Shown here piece by piece: positions 37,708-46,954 of a stretch of 62,492 nucleotides of DNA (the first letter of the stretch is position 1; every line of letters begins with the position of its first letter). Origin of the DNA: Leptolinea sp. UBA5203 (GTDB taxonomy: Bacteria; Chloroflexota; Anaerolineae; Anaerolineales; Anaerolineaceae). Below the pieces are notes generated by a model. That model saw only the letters and a program-made list of their open reading frames with translations. It ran no database searches and was not told the DNA's origin. A program made the position numbers and the translations under genes. The DNA lies in NCBI GenBank assembly GCA_002412765.1, contig DHVR01000027.1:1-62492 (forward strand), written 5' to 3'.

Positions 37708-38727
37708 TTACAATTCCTTCATAGTTGGATCAAACGCATCCCGAAGACCATCCGCAAATAAGTTGAAGCTAATCATTAGCAGTGCCAGAATGGTAACCGG
37801 AATAATAACCAGATAGGGATGAGACAAAAACGATTTATATCCGGTACTGACCAGGGAGCCTAAGGAAGCCATCGGCGCGCGAACCCCCAGACCGATGAAC
37901 GCCAGATAAGACTCTGTAAAAATGGCACTGGGGATAGAGAACATACTCATGATCACCACCTGACCCAGTACGTTGGGCAGAATCTCCATGAAACCGATTC
38001 TGAAATCGTTGGCGCCCAGGGTGCGCGAAGCCAGTACATATTCCTGCTCTTTTTGTTTAAGCACCTGGGCTCTGCACACACGGCTCATCGGGATCCAGCC
38101 GCTGATCAACAGCGCCAGAATAATGGACACAATGCCAGGCTCAAAGACCAAAACAAAGAGGGTAACAAGAATTAATTGCGGAATTCCGTTTAGAATTTCG
38201 ACAAAGCGCTGAATGAAAAAATCAACCTTGCCGCCAAAATATCCGGAGATTAAACCGATGGTCATGCCAATCAACAAATCAATGGCCACGGCAATGATGG
38301 CGATGAGCAAGGAAATCCGGGTTCCATTCCATAAGCGGGTCCAGATATCCCGCCCCAAATTATCTGTGCCAAAGAAATAATAAGTACCGGCTGGAATATT
38401 GTTCTTTGTATAAACATCCACCCCTTCGGCAGTACCATTGAAAATCCCCAAAACTTCCAGACCGGGCACTTTGGGCGGCAGATACTTATGATTCAGGGTA
38501 ACTTCTTTGTAGGTATAATTGGAAATCATCGGCATAAAAATTGCCAACCCGATGATCACAATAATGATGACCATCCCAATGACAGCGCCTTTGTTTTTGG
38601 CCAGACGTTGGAAGACATCCCGCCAGAAAGAAGTGTGGGCATAGGTTTCGTTGGATTTAAAATCATTGATATTCTCGTGGACAAATGAAAAATCTCGGAC
38701 GGGTACGTTGTTTGTTGTCTGTTCCAT
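37708..38727 (-). CDS. oppC: Oligopeptide-type ABC transporter permease OppC
   Basis: 339 residues. A cytoplasmic N-terminus of about 45 residues precedes the first membrane helix (GAVIGMVIIIVIIGLAIFM). An extracytoplasmic stretch follows with the conserved FGTDNLGRDIWTRLWNGTR, then about five further helices. The EAA-type coupling loop lies in the ASRTLGANDFRIGFMEILPN region. It forms the channel with OppB. Its start overlaps the oppB stop (TAATG type). Confidence 0.94.
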   Translation of the reverse strand: MEQTTNNVPVRDFSFVHENINDFKSNETYAHTSFWRDVFQRLAKNKGAVIGMVIIIVIIGLAIFMPMISNYTYKEVTLNHKYLPPKVPGLEVLGIFNGTAEGVDVYTKNNIPAGTYYFFGTDNLGRDIWTRLWNGTRISLLIAIIAVAIDLLIGMTIGLISGYFGGKVDFFIQRFVEILNGIPQLILVTLFVLVFEPGIVSIILALLISGWIPMSRVCRAQVLKQKEQEYVLASRTLGANDFRIGFMEILPNVLGQVVIMSMFSIPSAIFTESYLAFIGLGVRAPMASLGSLVSTGYKSFLSHPYLVIIPVTILALLMISFNLFADGLRDAFDPTMKEL

Positions 38728-39662
38728 TAGACCTTCCCTCCTGCCACACGGATTCTTGGGTCAATCAATCCATAAAGAACATCAACCACCAGGATAATGA
38801 CAATGTAAAGGCCGCTATAAACCAGAGCAACCGCACAAATCACATTTACATCTTTATTTTGAATACCGGCCAGTAGTAATTGCCCCAGCCCCGGCACACC
38901 AAAAATTTGTTCCACCACCACACTGCCAGTAATCAGTCCGACAATCAGCGGTGAAATGACAGTGATAATGGGTACCAGGGTGTTCCGCAAAGCATGCCGG
39001 ATGATCACCTTGGCTTGACTGATCCCTTTGGCTTTCGCCAGAACAATATACTCACTGTTCAAGCAGTCAATCATTTCCGAACGGGCATAACGGGACATGA
39101 CCGCGATAATATAAACTGCCAGCGAAATCGTAGGTAAGATACTGGAGTAGATCGGTTCTTTAATGTCAAATCGGATGGGAAACCATTGCAGTTTGAAGGC
39201 CGCAAAAAAGATCAGAAAGAGAGCAAAGACATAGGATGGAACGCTAAATCCAAGGACCGAAAGAAAAGTGGCCATCGTGTCAATCCAGGTGTTTTTCTTT
39301 AAGGCTGCGGTGATCCCCAACACCAGACCCAAGATCACACCGACGATCATGGCCTGTATACCAATTCGAATGGTTACCGGTAGACGGGTCGCCAACATCA
39401 AACTGACCGGCATATCCTTGGTGATATTTAATGAGATACCAAAATCGCCATGCAAGAGATTGACAATATAGATACTAAACCGGGTAAAAAATGGCTGATC
39501 CAACCCGTACTTTGCCATTAACAAAGCCTTGGTGGCTTCATCCAATTTTTCGTCATTGAAAGGTGATCCGGGTAAAAATTCCAGCAGCAGGAAAAGGATA
39601 AATATAATGGTGAACAGGGTGACAACCGAGATCAGAATTCTTCTCAAGACATATTTTGTCAT
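38727..39662 (-). CDS. oppB: Oligopeptide-type ABC transporter permease OppB
   Basis: 311 residues. An N-terminal helix (ILISVVTLFTIIFILFLLLEF) is followed by the typical LPGSPF segment, then five more helices. The coupling loop contains EYIVLAKAKGISQAKVIIRHALRNT, the OppB/DppB signature. It forms the inner-membrane translocation pore with OppC. A 176-nt gap separates it from the aminotransferase upstream, so it may be co-transcribed with the sugar-acid genes. Confidence 0.94.
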   Translation of the reverse strand: MTKYVLRRILISVVTLFTIIFILFLLLEFLPGSPFNDEKLDEATKALLMAKYGLDQPFFTRFSIYIVNLLHGDFGISLNITKDMPVSLMLATRLPVTIRIGIQAMIVGVILGLVLGITAALKKNTWIDTMATFLSVLGFSVPSYVFALFLIFFAAFKLQWFPIRFDIKEPIYSSILPTISLAVYIIAVMSRYARSEMIDCLNSEYIVLAKAKGISQAKVIIRHALRNTLVPIITVISPLIVGLITGSVVVEQIFGVPGLGQLLLAGIQNKDVNVICAVALVYSGLYIVIILVVDVLYGLIDPRIRVAGGKV

Positions 39663-39791
39663 TGCTTTTGCCTCCTTTTAAAAATAAATCATCCATAATA
39701 ACGGATAACTGTATTCAATCCATTTACTTCTACCCATTCAACTTCGCATGGCTGCTTTGACTTTGTAATGAGAGTAAAAATCAACACTTGG

Positions 39792-39808
39792 CCGAACATT
39801 GTTCGGGG
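39792..39808 (-). other. Small hairpin between the aminotransferase and oppB genes
   Basis: CCGAAC and GTTCGG pair around ATT at about 39792-39806. On the minus strand the T-run comes only about 10 nt later, so termination would be weak or partial. It may tune transporter expression relative to the upstream enzymes. Confidence 0.3.
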
Positions 39809-39838
39809 CAAACCAGACCTATGTTGAATGTGAAAATT

Positions 39839-40942
39839 CTATACGCCATCCTCAGCCATAATTTCTTTAATCGCAGTAACCAGTTTTTTGTTTTGTTCCA
39901 TGGTACCGATGGAAATTCGCAGATAAGGAAAATCGCCGCGGATGATGATGCCGTATGGCAGGATTTTTTTACTGAACTCTTTGGGTTCCACTCTAAAATC
40001 CACATAGACAAAATTGCTTTCGGAAGGATAAACCGTGTAACCCATTTTTGTAAATTCTTCCGTTAGGTACTCTCTACCATTTGCATTGTTCTCAATCGTC
40101 TTCCTGGCGAATTCCACATCATCCATGCCAGCCAGCGCGCCGCGGACAGCCACAACATTTAAAGCACGGGCAATGGCTTCGCGCCCCATAAAAGAGATAA
40201 TTTCCGGTGTGGAAACGGCATACCCTACCCGAATCCCTGCCAGACCATATAGCTTGGAAAAAGTTTGCACCACTACAATGTTGTTTTTATACGCAAGCAC
40301 GGGAACCATGGTCAGTGCAGCCGGATCTTTGGAGAATTGGACATAGGCTTCATCCATCACCAGGATAACGTCCTCGGGGATTCGTTCCACAAACTTTAGC
40401 ATTTCCTCGCGATATACGGTACAGCCGGTGGGATTATTGGGATTGCAGATGAAAATCACTTTAGTCTTGTCTGTCAGGGCCGCCACAATGCCGTCGAAGT
40501 TAAATTTCAAATCAGAGGTCATGGGCACATCAACAATATTGCCGCCATTTTTCAGGATGATACTGTAATAAGGTGGGTAAGTTGGCGAGCATAAAATACA
40601 TTCGTCACCCGGTTGAATAAAAACCTCACCCACAAAATTCAAGGCATAGGCTGCCCCGCTGGTGATCAAAATATTCTGCGCCTTCACACCCACACTCTGG
40701 GCAATTTTTTCTCTTAAGGCATTTTCAGGCTCAGGATCGGCATAGTTGAAAATATTCTCAATTTCGTCATGCATGGCGGCCGCAGCCATTGGCGAAACCC
40801 CGAAAGGATTCTCATTGGAACACATTTTCACCACGGAATCCAACCCGTAATTCTCCATGGCCTTCAAGACAGATACTGCCGGCGGCATTGAGACAACGGG
40901 GCGTTTTACAAATTCATCCACTAAATCGCTAATTTTCTTCAT
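39839..40942 (-). CDS. PLP-dependent class I/II aminotransferase (HisC/CobD-like)
   Basis: 367 residues; AAAGG lies 8 nt before ATG 40942. The fold type I aminotransferase motifs are clear: ITSGAAYALN, NPNNPTG around residues 160-180, DEAYVQF, and FSKLYGLAGIRVGYAV with the Schiff-base lysine. The C-terminus has the substrate arginine region YLRISIGTMEQN. It resembles histidinol-phosphate aminotransferases, but no histidine genes are near. Its place between a LarA-like gene and an Opp importer suggests transamination of a catabolic 2-oxo acid or amino compound. The substrate is unknown. Confidence 0.85.
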   Translation of the reverse strand: MKKISDLVDEFVKRPVVSMPPAVSVLKAMENYGLDSVVKMCSNENPFGVSPMAAAAMHDEIENIFNYADPEPENALREKIAQSVGVKAQNILITSGAAYALNFVGEVFIQPGDECILCSPTYPPYYSIILKNGGNIVDVPMTSDLKFNFDGIVAALTDKTKVIFICNPNNPTGCTVYREEMLKFVERIPEDVILVMDEAYVQFSKDPAALTMVPVLAYKNNIVVVQTFSKLYGLAGIRVGYAVSTPEIISFMGREAIARALNVVAVRGALAGMDDVEFARKTIENNANGREYLTEEFTKMGYTVYPSESNFVYVDFRVEPKEFSKKILPYGIIIRGDFPYLRISIGTMEQNKKLVTAIKEIMAEDGV

Positions 40943-41028
40943 TTATCAATCCTTTCAAAACAATAAACCAATTCTTCGAGCAAAGCTACTGATCAAGCAC
41001 CAGTATTTTTAGAGGCAATGTAAATTCT

Positions 41029-42297
41029 TCAAAATCGTGACCGATCGATCCATAACCCCAGGGCGGGATTGGGAATAAAAAAGATCACCTCACCGTCCGC
41101 CAGAGTATTCCAGCCGTAGGCAAGTTTTTGTGGATCATACCTTCTCATCATGCCATCACAATCGGCGGACTTCATATGGACTGCATCAATTTCGGCTTTC
41201 GTAATATTATCCACAGCATAGGTGACCGTGAATCGACCATCGGAGGAGCCGTGAATCAGATGCGCCGCAGCGCTCATATTGGCGCGCAGGTCTTCGTTCT
41301 GTTTGAAAAGCTCCAATACTTTCAATCGCCCGCAATACCCATAGGTACGGATCAGGCGATCCACCTCTTCATCCTCACCAAAACGCTCCACACCGGGCGC
41401 CAGGATGAGCAGTTCACCCCCGTCCGCCACAGCCATGCGGGTTCGGTAGATGGATTTATTGCCAAGCCAGGTACTTTTAAATTCTTTGGGATCCAAATAA
41501 ACCACACACTTATTAATGCCCTGTTCCACAAAATCGATATTTTTCTCCTGGGAGAGGGTTGTGGCTGCTTCCAGAGGTTTACGTCCTTCGCCAATAAAGA
41601 GTCCATGGGTACGAATTTTTCCGGCGGATGCAGTCGTTACTGTGAGGACGTGCAGAATGGGACGTTGTGAGAGAAATTTTTCCATGGCATAATCAAACAT
41701 ATCCCGCACAGGAGTATGATCTTTGCCCATCATGCGTTCCATGCCATAGACAGCACCCATCATGTGCGATTTATTAATCATGTCGCTGCCGCCGCACCCC
41801 ACCAAAATGTTTTTGGCGTGATTTGCCATACCAACTACTTCGTGCGGTACCACCTGCCCTATCGAAAGGATCAGGTCATAGCGTTCATCCATAATCAAGC
41901 GGTTGACTTCCACCTGAACCGTCTCAGACCACAATCCTTCGGTAGCTTGCGAAGTGAACGCTTGCGATACTTCGCCCAGGTTAATCACATCCGAGTGCCA
42001 ATTATGATGAAGGAATTTATCAAAAGGTATTCCGCAGTACATCTCATCACATTCGGATTCCGGCATGGGTTTGTGGGTTCCCAGGGCGATTAAGATATCA
42101 ACCTGGCAACCAGCGCTTTCCAGCGCATGATAGTACCGATTGGTAATCATCCCGGCATTGGAATGGTAGCGGGTAAAATCTGGCGCAACAATGAGAACAC
42201 GTTTGAGCATACGGCCAGCCATGGATGCCAGAACAGCCTCTTCGATGGCTGCGTCCGTCAACCCCTCATCGGTTCCCGCTTTGAGAAAGATTTCCAT
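41029..42297 (-). CDS. LarA-family nickel-pincer hydroxyacid racemase/epimerase
   Basis: 422 residues, matching the LarA family in length. An N-terminal domain with APDFTRYHSNAGMITNRYY is followed by GTHKPMPE (His75), PHEVVGM (His152) and GCGGSDMINKSH, positions where the family keeps the histidines and lysine that hold the nickel-pincer cofactor; the exact pairing needs alignment. LarA proteins invert the 2-hydroxy carbon of hydroxyacids. Beside a lactate branch there are members acting on aldonates such as gluconate. Here neighbours are sugar-acid enzymes, so an aldonate C2 epimerase is more likely than lactate racemase. LarB, LarC and LarE, needed to make the cofactor, are not in the window. 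It starts 4 nt after the SDR stop. Confidence 0.82.
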   Translation of the reverse strand: MEIFLKAGTDEGLTDAAIEEAVLASMAGRMLKRVLIVAPDFTRYHSNAGMITNRYYHALESAGCQVDILIALGTHKPMPESECDEMYCGIPFDKFLHHNWHSDVINLGEVSQAFTSQATEGLWSETVQVEVNRLIMDERYDLILSIGQVVPHEVVGMANHAKNILVGCGGSDMINKSHMMGAVYGMERMMGKDHTPVRDMFDYAMEKFLSQRPILHVLTVTTASAGKIRTHGLFIGEGRKPLEAATTLSQEKNIDFVEQGINKCVVYLDPKEFKSTWLGNKSIYRTRMAVADGGELLILAPGVERFGEDEEVDRLIRTYGYCGRLKVLELFKQNEDLRANMSAAAHLIHGSSDGRFTVTYAVDNITKAEIDAVHMKSADCDGMMRRYDPQKLAYGWNTLADGEVIFFIPNPALGLWIDRSRF

Positions 42298-42300
42298 ACG

Positions 42301-43152
42301 TTAGACTCCGGAATAAGCAGAAAAACCGCCATCCACCGGCACAACCACACCGGTAAGGAAGGCAGCAGATTTATCATCCAACAAGAACAATAAGGTGCCG
42401 ATTAAATCTTCCGGCTCACCAAAGCGCCCCATGGGAGTGTGATTGAGAATTTTGGCAGCCCGGGCTGTCGGTGTGCCATCGGCATTCCACAATAAGGCGG
42501 CGTTCTGCTCAGTGGAAAAGAAACCAGGTGCCATGGCATTCACCCGAATGCCGCTTTTGGAGAAATACACCGCCAGCCATTGGGTGAAGTTGGAGATGGC
42601 TGCTTTGGCAGCCGAATAAGCAGGAATTTTTGTCAGCGGGGTAAAGGCATTCATGGAACTGACATTGAGAATCACCGAGCCGGAGCTGCCGATCATGTCC
42701 CTGGCGAATACCTGAGTTGGCAGTAAAGTACCGATGAAATTCAATCCAAAAACAAAGGAGACCGCGGAAACATCCAGGTCAAAGAAGCTTTTCTTTTCGG
42801 GGTCCGCTAGGACCGCAGGGTCAAAGAATTCGTCCGCCGTAGTCGCTTTAGGATTGTTGCCGCCGGCGCCGTTGATCAGCATGTTACATTTGCCGTAGGT
42901 CTCAAGCACCAGCTTGTGGGCAGCATCCAGGCTTTCTTTCTCCAAGACATTAGTCTTGATAGCAATAGCCATTCCACCCTCAGCAAGGATTGCATCCACA
43001 ATCAACTGAGCTTTTTCTTCAGCCAAATCCAGGATGGCGACTTTAGCACCGCAAGCGGCAATTGCACGGGCAAACATGCCGCATAGCACGCCGGCACCGC
43101 CGGTCACTACAGCCACTCGGTCACTAAAATCTGGTTTAAACGGTAGATTCAT
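42301..43152 (-). CDS. SDR oxidoreductase, D-mannonate oxidoreductase-like
   Basis: About 283 residues. I choose ATG 43152, with GGGAG about 10 nt upstream; ATG 43161 lies only 1 nt from that site, and an upstream start at 43215 would overlap the kinase. The classical SDR motifs are TGGAGVLCG (cofactor loop), NGAGG, the catalytic serine in NVSSMNAF, and YSAAK. The insert after NGAGGNNPKATT and the C-terminal PVDGGFSAYSGV are typical of mannonate (fructuronate) dehydrogenases of the SDR type. The proposed reaction is NAD(P)-linked interconversion of an aldonate and a keto-uronate. It sits between the KDG-type kinase and the LarA-like gene. Confidence 0.85.
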   Translation of the reverse strand: MNLPFKPDFSDRVAVVTGGAGVLCGMFARAIAACGAKVAILDLAEEKAQLIVDAILAEGGMAIAIKTNVLEKESLDAAHKLVLETYGKCNMLINGAGGNNPKATTADEFFDPAVLADPEKKSFFDLDVSAVSFVFGLNFIGTLLPTQVFARDMIGSSGSVILNVSSMNAFTPLTKIPAYSAAKAAISNFTQWLAVYFSKSGIRVNAMAPGFFSTEQNAALLWNADGTPTARAAKILNHTPMGRFGEPEDLIGTLLFLLDDKSAAFLTGVVVPVDGGFSAYSGV

Positions 43153-43175
43153 CGGGTTCATTCTCCCTTGAGAGA

Positions 43176-44252
43176 TTATCGTTTTACGCGTGCGTTGCCT
43201 TGCCAGATGCTCCATACCTGATCTTCATCAGCGGGGCAGGCAAAATCGGTCAGCAGCGTGGTTGCCAGAGCACCCGTTGCCCAGCCAAATTGAAGCCATT
43301 TCTCGGGTTCCCATTTTTTTAAGATGCCGTATAACATGCCGCCGACAAACCCATCCCCGCCGCCGATGCGGTCCAGTACAGGGATTTCACGCGGTTCAGC
43401 CACATGCCAGGTATTTTCATCCAACAGGATGGCGCCCCAAACGTGGGCATTGGCATTGACCACTTCCCGCAGGGTAGTCGCAAAGACCGATGCGTTGGGA
43501 TAAGTCCGCTTGACTTGTTCTATCATTTTCTTAAACCCATCAATTTTACCGGCGAGGTCTTTGCCGCCTGCCTCCGGTCCCTGAATCCCCAGAGCCAGTT
43601 GGAAGTCCTCTTCGTTGCCGATCAGAATATCGGCCAAAGAGGCAATCTCTTTGAAGATTTCTTTCAACTCTGCTTCACGCCACTTCCAGAAAGAAGCCCG
43701 AAAATTAAGATCGAATGAAATCAGTGTGCCATATTTTTTTGCCTCGCGAGCCAACTCGCGACAGAAAATACTGGTTTCCGGTGAAAGTGCGGCAATCAGT
43801 CCGGAGAGATGCAAAATAGCCACACCCTCTTCGCCGAACAGTTTTTTAAGGTCAAAATCCTTAACATTCAACGTTCTACCCACTTCACCGGCGCGATCAT
43901 TATGCACCCGCGGGCCGCGCATGCCGTAGCCACTGTCTGCAATGTTAAACTGATGCCGATATCCCCAGGGACCACCTTGCGGGACAGACACCCCTTGATA
44001 TTCCACATTGCGTCGGCGTAAATCTGCTTTAATAAAATCCGCAATCGGGCTGCCTTCCACGAAGGTGGTTAATACGCTTGTGCGCATGCCCAGGGATGCC
44101 GGAATATTGACAACATTACTTTCCGCGCTGGTGGCCTGCATGATGTAGGTCGTTCCCGAACCAACTGCCTGCCTGTCTTGCGGGGTAATGCGAACCCCCA
44201 TACTCGTTGGGACAATCAAGGCATAAGCGCAATCTTTTTTTATTTTCAGCAT
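43176..44252 (-). CDS. PfkB-family sugar kinase, 2-keto-3-deoxygluconate kinase-like
   Basis: 358 residues. The second PfkB signature is present as DRIGGGDGFVGGML, with Asp as catalytic base; GGGD in place of GAGD is common in KDG-kinase-like members. The N-terminal substrate region has SAESNVVNIPASLGMRTSVLT. SD GGAGAAGG lies close to ATG 44252. It would phosphorylate a keto-deoxy sugar acid with ATP in the cytosol, trapping the product of the dehydrogenases. No KDPG aldolase gene lies in the window. The true substrate could be another ketose or aldonate. Confidence 0.85.
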   Translation of the reverse strand: MLKIKKDCAYALIVPTSMGVRITPQDRQAVGSGTTYIMQATSAESNVVNIPASLGMRTSVLTTFVEGSPIADFIKADLRRRNVEYQGVSVPQGGPWGYRHQFNIADSGYGMRGPRVHNDRAGEVGRTLNVKDFDLKKLFGEEGVAILHLSGLIAALSPETSIFCRELAREAKKYGTLISFDLNFRASFWKWREAELKEIFKEIASLADILIGNEEDFQLALGIQGPEAGGKDLAGKIDGFKKMIEQVKRTYPNASVFATTLREVVNANAHVWGAILLDENTWHVAEPREIPVLDRIGGGDGFVGGMLYGILKKWEPEKWLQFGWATGALATTLLTDFACPADEDQVWSIWQGNARVKR

Positions 44253-44269
44253 GGACCTTCTCCTCTTTT

Positions 44270-45286
44270 TCAGCCAATCAACGCGTTGATTTTCAGGTAT
44301 TTGCCGGGAAACTCCGATTGTTCACGCACCATATCGGGAATTTCCAGCAAAGAAACTACCTTACTTAATATTTTACGAGCATCCACCCTGCTTGTAACCA
44401 TCAAATTCAGGGCTTCTTCAAATTCACCTACGCTGGTTCTGGACCCGCGGATATCGATTTCTTTCCGGGTAATGATGTCGGTAGGGAGTTCGGTTTGGTT
44501 TTTTGGCCAACCTGTCAGAGCAATTCGTCCGGCAAAGGAGACCATATCCAGGGTGTTACGAATGGCGGAATTAGCGCCTGAGGCTTCCACAACCACTTCG
44601 GCCATGCGTCCGTTGGTGATGGTTTTCAGCGTTGACAACAGATCTTGCTTATTAAGTTGAATCGTATGCTGCACACCCAGAGAGCGGGCGAAATCCAGCC
44701 GCTCTTCCACCATATCAATCAAGATGGGTATCGCACCATAAGCCAGGGCGCCCTGAGCAATCAGTAGTCCAATGGCGCCGGCACCATTAATGGCTACGTG
44801 TTCGCCGGCAGTCAATTTTGTGCGATGAATGGCATGCAGGGCAATGGTCAAGGGTTCAGCCATGGGGATCAACTCCCAGGGTAAGGAATCCGGTACTTTT
44901 ACCAACATGGTCGCAGGATGCGTGATATATTCCGCCATGCCGCCGTCGACATGCACACCCAGCACCTTGAGATTCTCACAGCAGTTAGTGCGCCCAATGG
45001 AGCAGGGATAACACGTTCCGCAGTAAAGGTATGGATCTACGATGACTTTGTCGCCGGTTTTTAACCCGCGGGGATTGTCATCAATCTCCACAATTTCACC
45101 GGCCAGTTCATGACCAATAATTCTAGGATAGGAAACAAGGGTATTGGTACCCCGATAAGCGCCGATATCCGAACCGCAGATACCCGCCGATTTAATTTTT
45201 AACAAAGCCTCGCCGGCTTTTCTTTTGGGTTCGGGAATGTCTTTCAAACCGATGGTATAGGGCGCTTCCAGATTCACAGCTTTCAT
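44270..45286 (-). CDS. Zinc-dependent medium-chain dehydrogenase (L-idonate/threonine/sorbitol dehydrogenase-like)
   Basis: 338 residues. The catalytic zinc ligands lie in GICGSD and IIGHELAGEIVE. The structural zinc site has four Cys in YCGTCYPCSIGRTNCC. A Rossmann NAD-binding segment is at GAGAIGLLIAQGALAYG. It belongs to the MDR group that includes L-threonine, L-idonate 5- and sorbitol dehydrogenases. With the SDR at 46,140-46,913 it recalls the idonate/gluconate (IdnD/IdnO) pair. It oxidises a polyol or aldonate hydroxyl; which one cannot be read from the sequence. Confidence 0.88.
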   Translation of the reverse strand: MKAVNLEAPYTIGLKDIPEPKRKAGEALLKIKSAGICGSDIGAYRGTNTLVSYPRIIGHELAGEIVEIDDNPRGLKTGDKVIVDPYLYCGTCYPCSIGRTNCCENLKVLGVHVDGGMAEYITHPATMLVKVPDSLPWELIPMAEPLTIALHAIHRTKLTAGEHVAINGAGAIGLLIAQGALAYGAIPILIDMVEERLDFARSLGVQHTIQLNKQDLLSTLKTITNGRMAEVVVEASGANSAIRNTLDMVSFAGRIALTGWPKNQTELPTDIITRKEIDIRGSRTSVGEFEEALNLMVTSRVDARKILSKVVSLLEIPDMVREQSEFPGKYLKINALIG

Positions 45287-45344
45287 CTTTAATCTCCTAC
45301 GGTTTTGCGCAATTCAAACTAGTTTAATGATAAAAAACCACTTC

Positions 45345-46136
45345 TTAGACCGGCTCGCCACAAAGGTTCTTCAAGATACGCAGCGTGCCTCTAAGCTCGC
45401 CGTTCATATTCATGGGCGTGGCTTCCACGCCAATTTCTGCATCATAGCCGCATTTCAATAAAGTACTAAAATAAAGTTGATGATCCTCGGGAAAACCTAT
45501 CTGGGGAAAGCGCCGCAAATTATCAATATCCTGTGCCACATGCACCAGCTTTACTTCCTGGATTGCTCTTAGCAATGGATATTCATCTTCCTTCATCTTA
45601 AATGCATGATAGGTATCATAAACCAGATGGAAATTTTCTAGGCCAAGGGTTTTCACTAAATCAAAGGCTTCATCTGTCGTCGTAATAAAGTTACATTCCC
45701 CACTAACCGCTTCCAGTAAGATATTCAGGTTAAATTTCCGAGCTTCTTCACAAATGACGATCAGGCTTTGTTTCAGCTCCATTAATGCCTGGTCTGCTGA
45801 ATAACCGTCCGGAATATACCGTGATTTTGGCGCGCCAATGCCGATGCTTTTTATCCCCAACATGGCTGAGCGTTCCACAAGGCCACGGCTGTAAGCTCTG
45901 ACAGAATCAAGATCAAAACCGGGACCGCACAGTTTTAAATCACTGCTGCAAAAGTCATTCAACGCATAACATTTAAGACTACCGTTTTCAATTTTGTTTT
46001 TGGTTTCCAGAAATGCAGTTTCATTCATCAACATCAGCTCAACGGCAGAGAGGATGATGCGATCATACCCAGCTAATCTAATTTTTTCATAATCTTCAAT
46101 GGTGGCGCAGCAACTATAAATCATTAAAGGTTCCAC
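45345..46136 (-). CDS. TIM-barrel sugar isomerase/epimerase (xylose isomerase-like)
   Basis: 263 residues. The fold is the xylose-isomerase-like TIM barrel (AP endonuclease 2 superfamily), with metal-ligand motifs ILLEAVSGECNF, LVYDTYHAFKM, KLVHVAQD and GVEATPMN. Related enzymes are D-tagatose 3-epimerase, hydroxypyruvate isomerase and keto-sugar-acid isomerases. It starts 3 nt after the SDR upstream, so the genes are tightly coupled. It probably epimerises or isomerises a keto-sugar of the same pathway. Confidence 0.82.
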   Translation of the reverse strand: MEPLMIYSCCATIEDYEKIRLAGYDRIILSAVELMLMNETAFLETKNKIENGSLKCYALNDFCSSDLKLCGPGFDLDSVRAYSRGLVERSAMLGIKSIGIGAPKSRYIPDGYSADQALMELKQSLIVICEEARKFNLNILLEAVSGECNFITTTDEAFDLVKTLGLENFHLVYDTYHAFKMKEDEYPLLRAIQEVKLVHVAQDIDNLRRFPQIGFPEDHQLYFSTLLKCGYDAEIGVEATPMNMNGELRGTLRILKNLCGEPV

Positions 46137-46139
46137 CTT

Positions 46140-46913
46140 TTATTGGATAATGGTAATTCCACCATCAACGGAGAGGATGTGGCCGGTTACAAAACAGGCA
46201 GCATCACTGCACAAATAAATCGCAGCGGCGGCAAGATCTTTGGGAGTACAAATACGGCCCAATGGGATACGTGAAACTAATTTGTTATAAAACGTTGGAT
46301 CATCCAATTGAAATGAATTGATCGCTGTGCGGGTAAAAGTAGGCGCTAAAGCATTACAGGTGATGCCGTACTTGGCCCACTCACAGGCTAACTGTTTGGT
46401 ATACATATTGATCGCCCCCTTGCTGGCACAATAGGCCAGATAATCCTGTGACATGCCCAGGGTACCACGCACCGAGGAGATATTCAAAATACGGCCGTAC
46501 TTCTGGGGAATCATCACATTGCCAACTGCTTTGGTGACCAGATGGGTTCCCTTAACATTCAAATCCATCACCCGATCCCAGGTGGCTTCATCATACTCTT
46601 CGGCTTTTTTCAGTACATTCATACCGGCGGCATTAACCAGGATATCAATCCGTCCAAATTGATGCACAACTTTATCAACCATGAGATCAATAGCTGAGGT
46701 ATTTAAAATATCAGTTTTTACAGCCAGGAATTGTTTTCCTTCAGCCAGAGTATCCTGCTTCAGCGTCTCTGTACCGTCAAGGTTGATATCCGCCAGGGCA
46801 ATATGAGCGCCATTCTGCATGAAAGCCGATGCGATAGGTCCACCCAACCCGCCGGAACCAACCACGAGGGCGACTTTATTTTCCAACGTGAACATGTTCT
46901 TGTAATCTTCCAT
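46140..46913 (-). CDS. SDR oxidoreductase, gluconate 5-dehydrogenase-like
   Basis: 257 residues from ATG 46913 with GGAGG 4 nt upstream; a GTG 24 nt further out would place the ribosome site inside the gene. The motifs are VGSGGLGGPIASAF for the dinucleotide, LVNAAGMN, NISSVRG with the catalytic Ser, and YLAYCASKGA with the catalytic Tyr and Lys. It ends with LSVDGG, as is typical. The closest style is gluconate/5-ketogluconate reductase, but SDR substrate calls are weak. It is the first gene of the long operon. Confidence 0.82.
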   Translation of the reverse strand: MEDYKNMFTLENKVALVVGSGGLGGPIASAFMQNGAHIALADINLDGTETLKQDTLAEGKQFLAVKTDILNTSAIDLMVDKVVHQFGRIDILVNAAGMNVLKKAEEYDEATWDRVMDLNVKGTHLVTKAVGNVMIPQKYGRILNISSVRGTLGMSQDYLAYCASKGAINMYTKQLACEWAKYGITCNALAPTFTRTAINSFQLDDPTFYNKLVSRIPLGRICTPKDLAAAAIYLCSDAACFVTGHILSVDGGITIIQ

Positions 46914-46930
46914 GAGTCCTCCGCTTTTAT

Positions 46931-46954
46931 CACACAAAGGAAAACCCTTGTGTG
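46931..46954 (-). promoter_or_regulatory. Hairpin in the 5' leader of the sugar-acid operon
   Basis: CACACAAAGG and CCCTTGTGTG form a 10-bp stem with one mismatch around AAAA, 18 nt ahead of the first gene's start. Next to it is a perfect palindrome GTGAATATTCAC (46952-46963). Either could be a leader RNA structure or an operator for a second regulator. Confidence 0.4.

Noticed and set aside
39839..40942. Histidine biosynthesis assignment (hisC)
   Set aside because: The fold and motifs are HisC-like, but no other histidine gene is near and the neighbours are catabolic, so I keep the general aminotransferase call.
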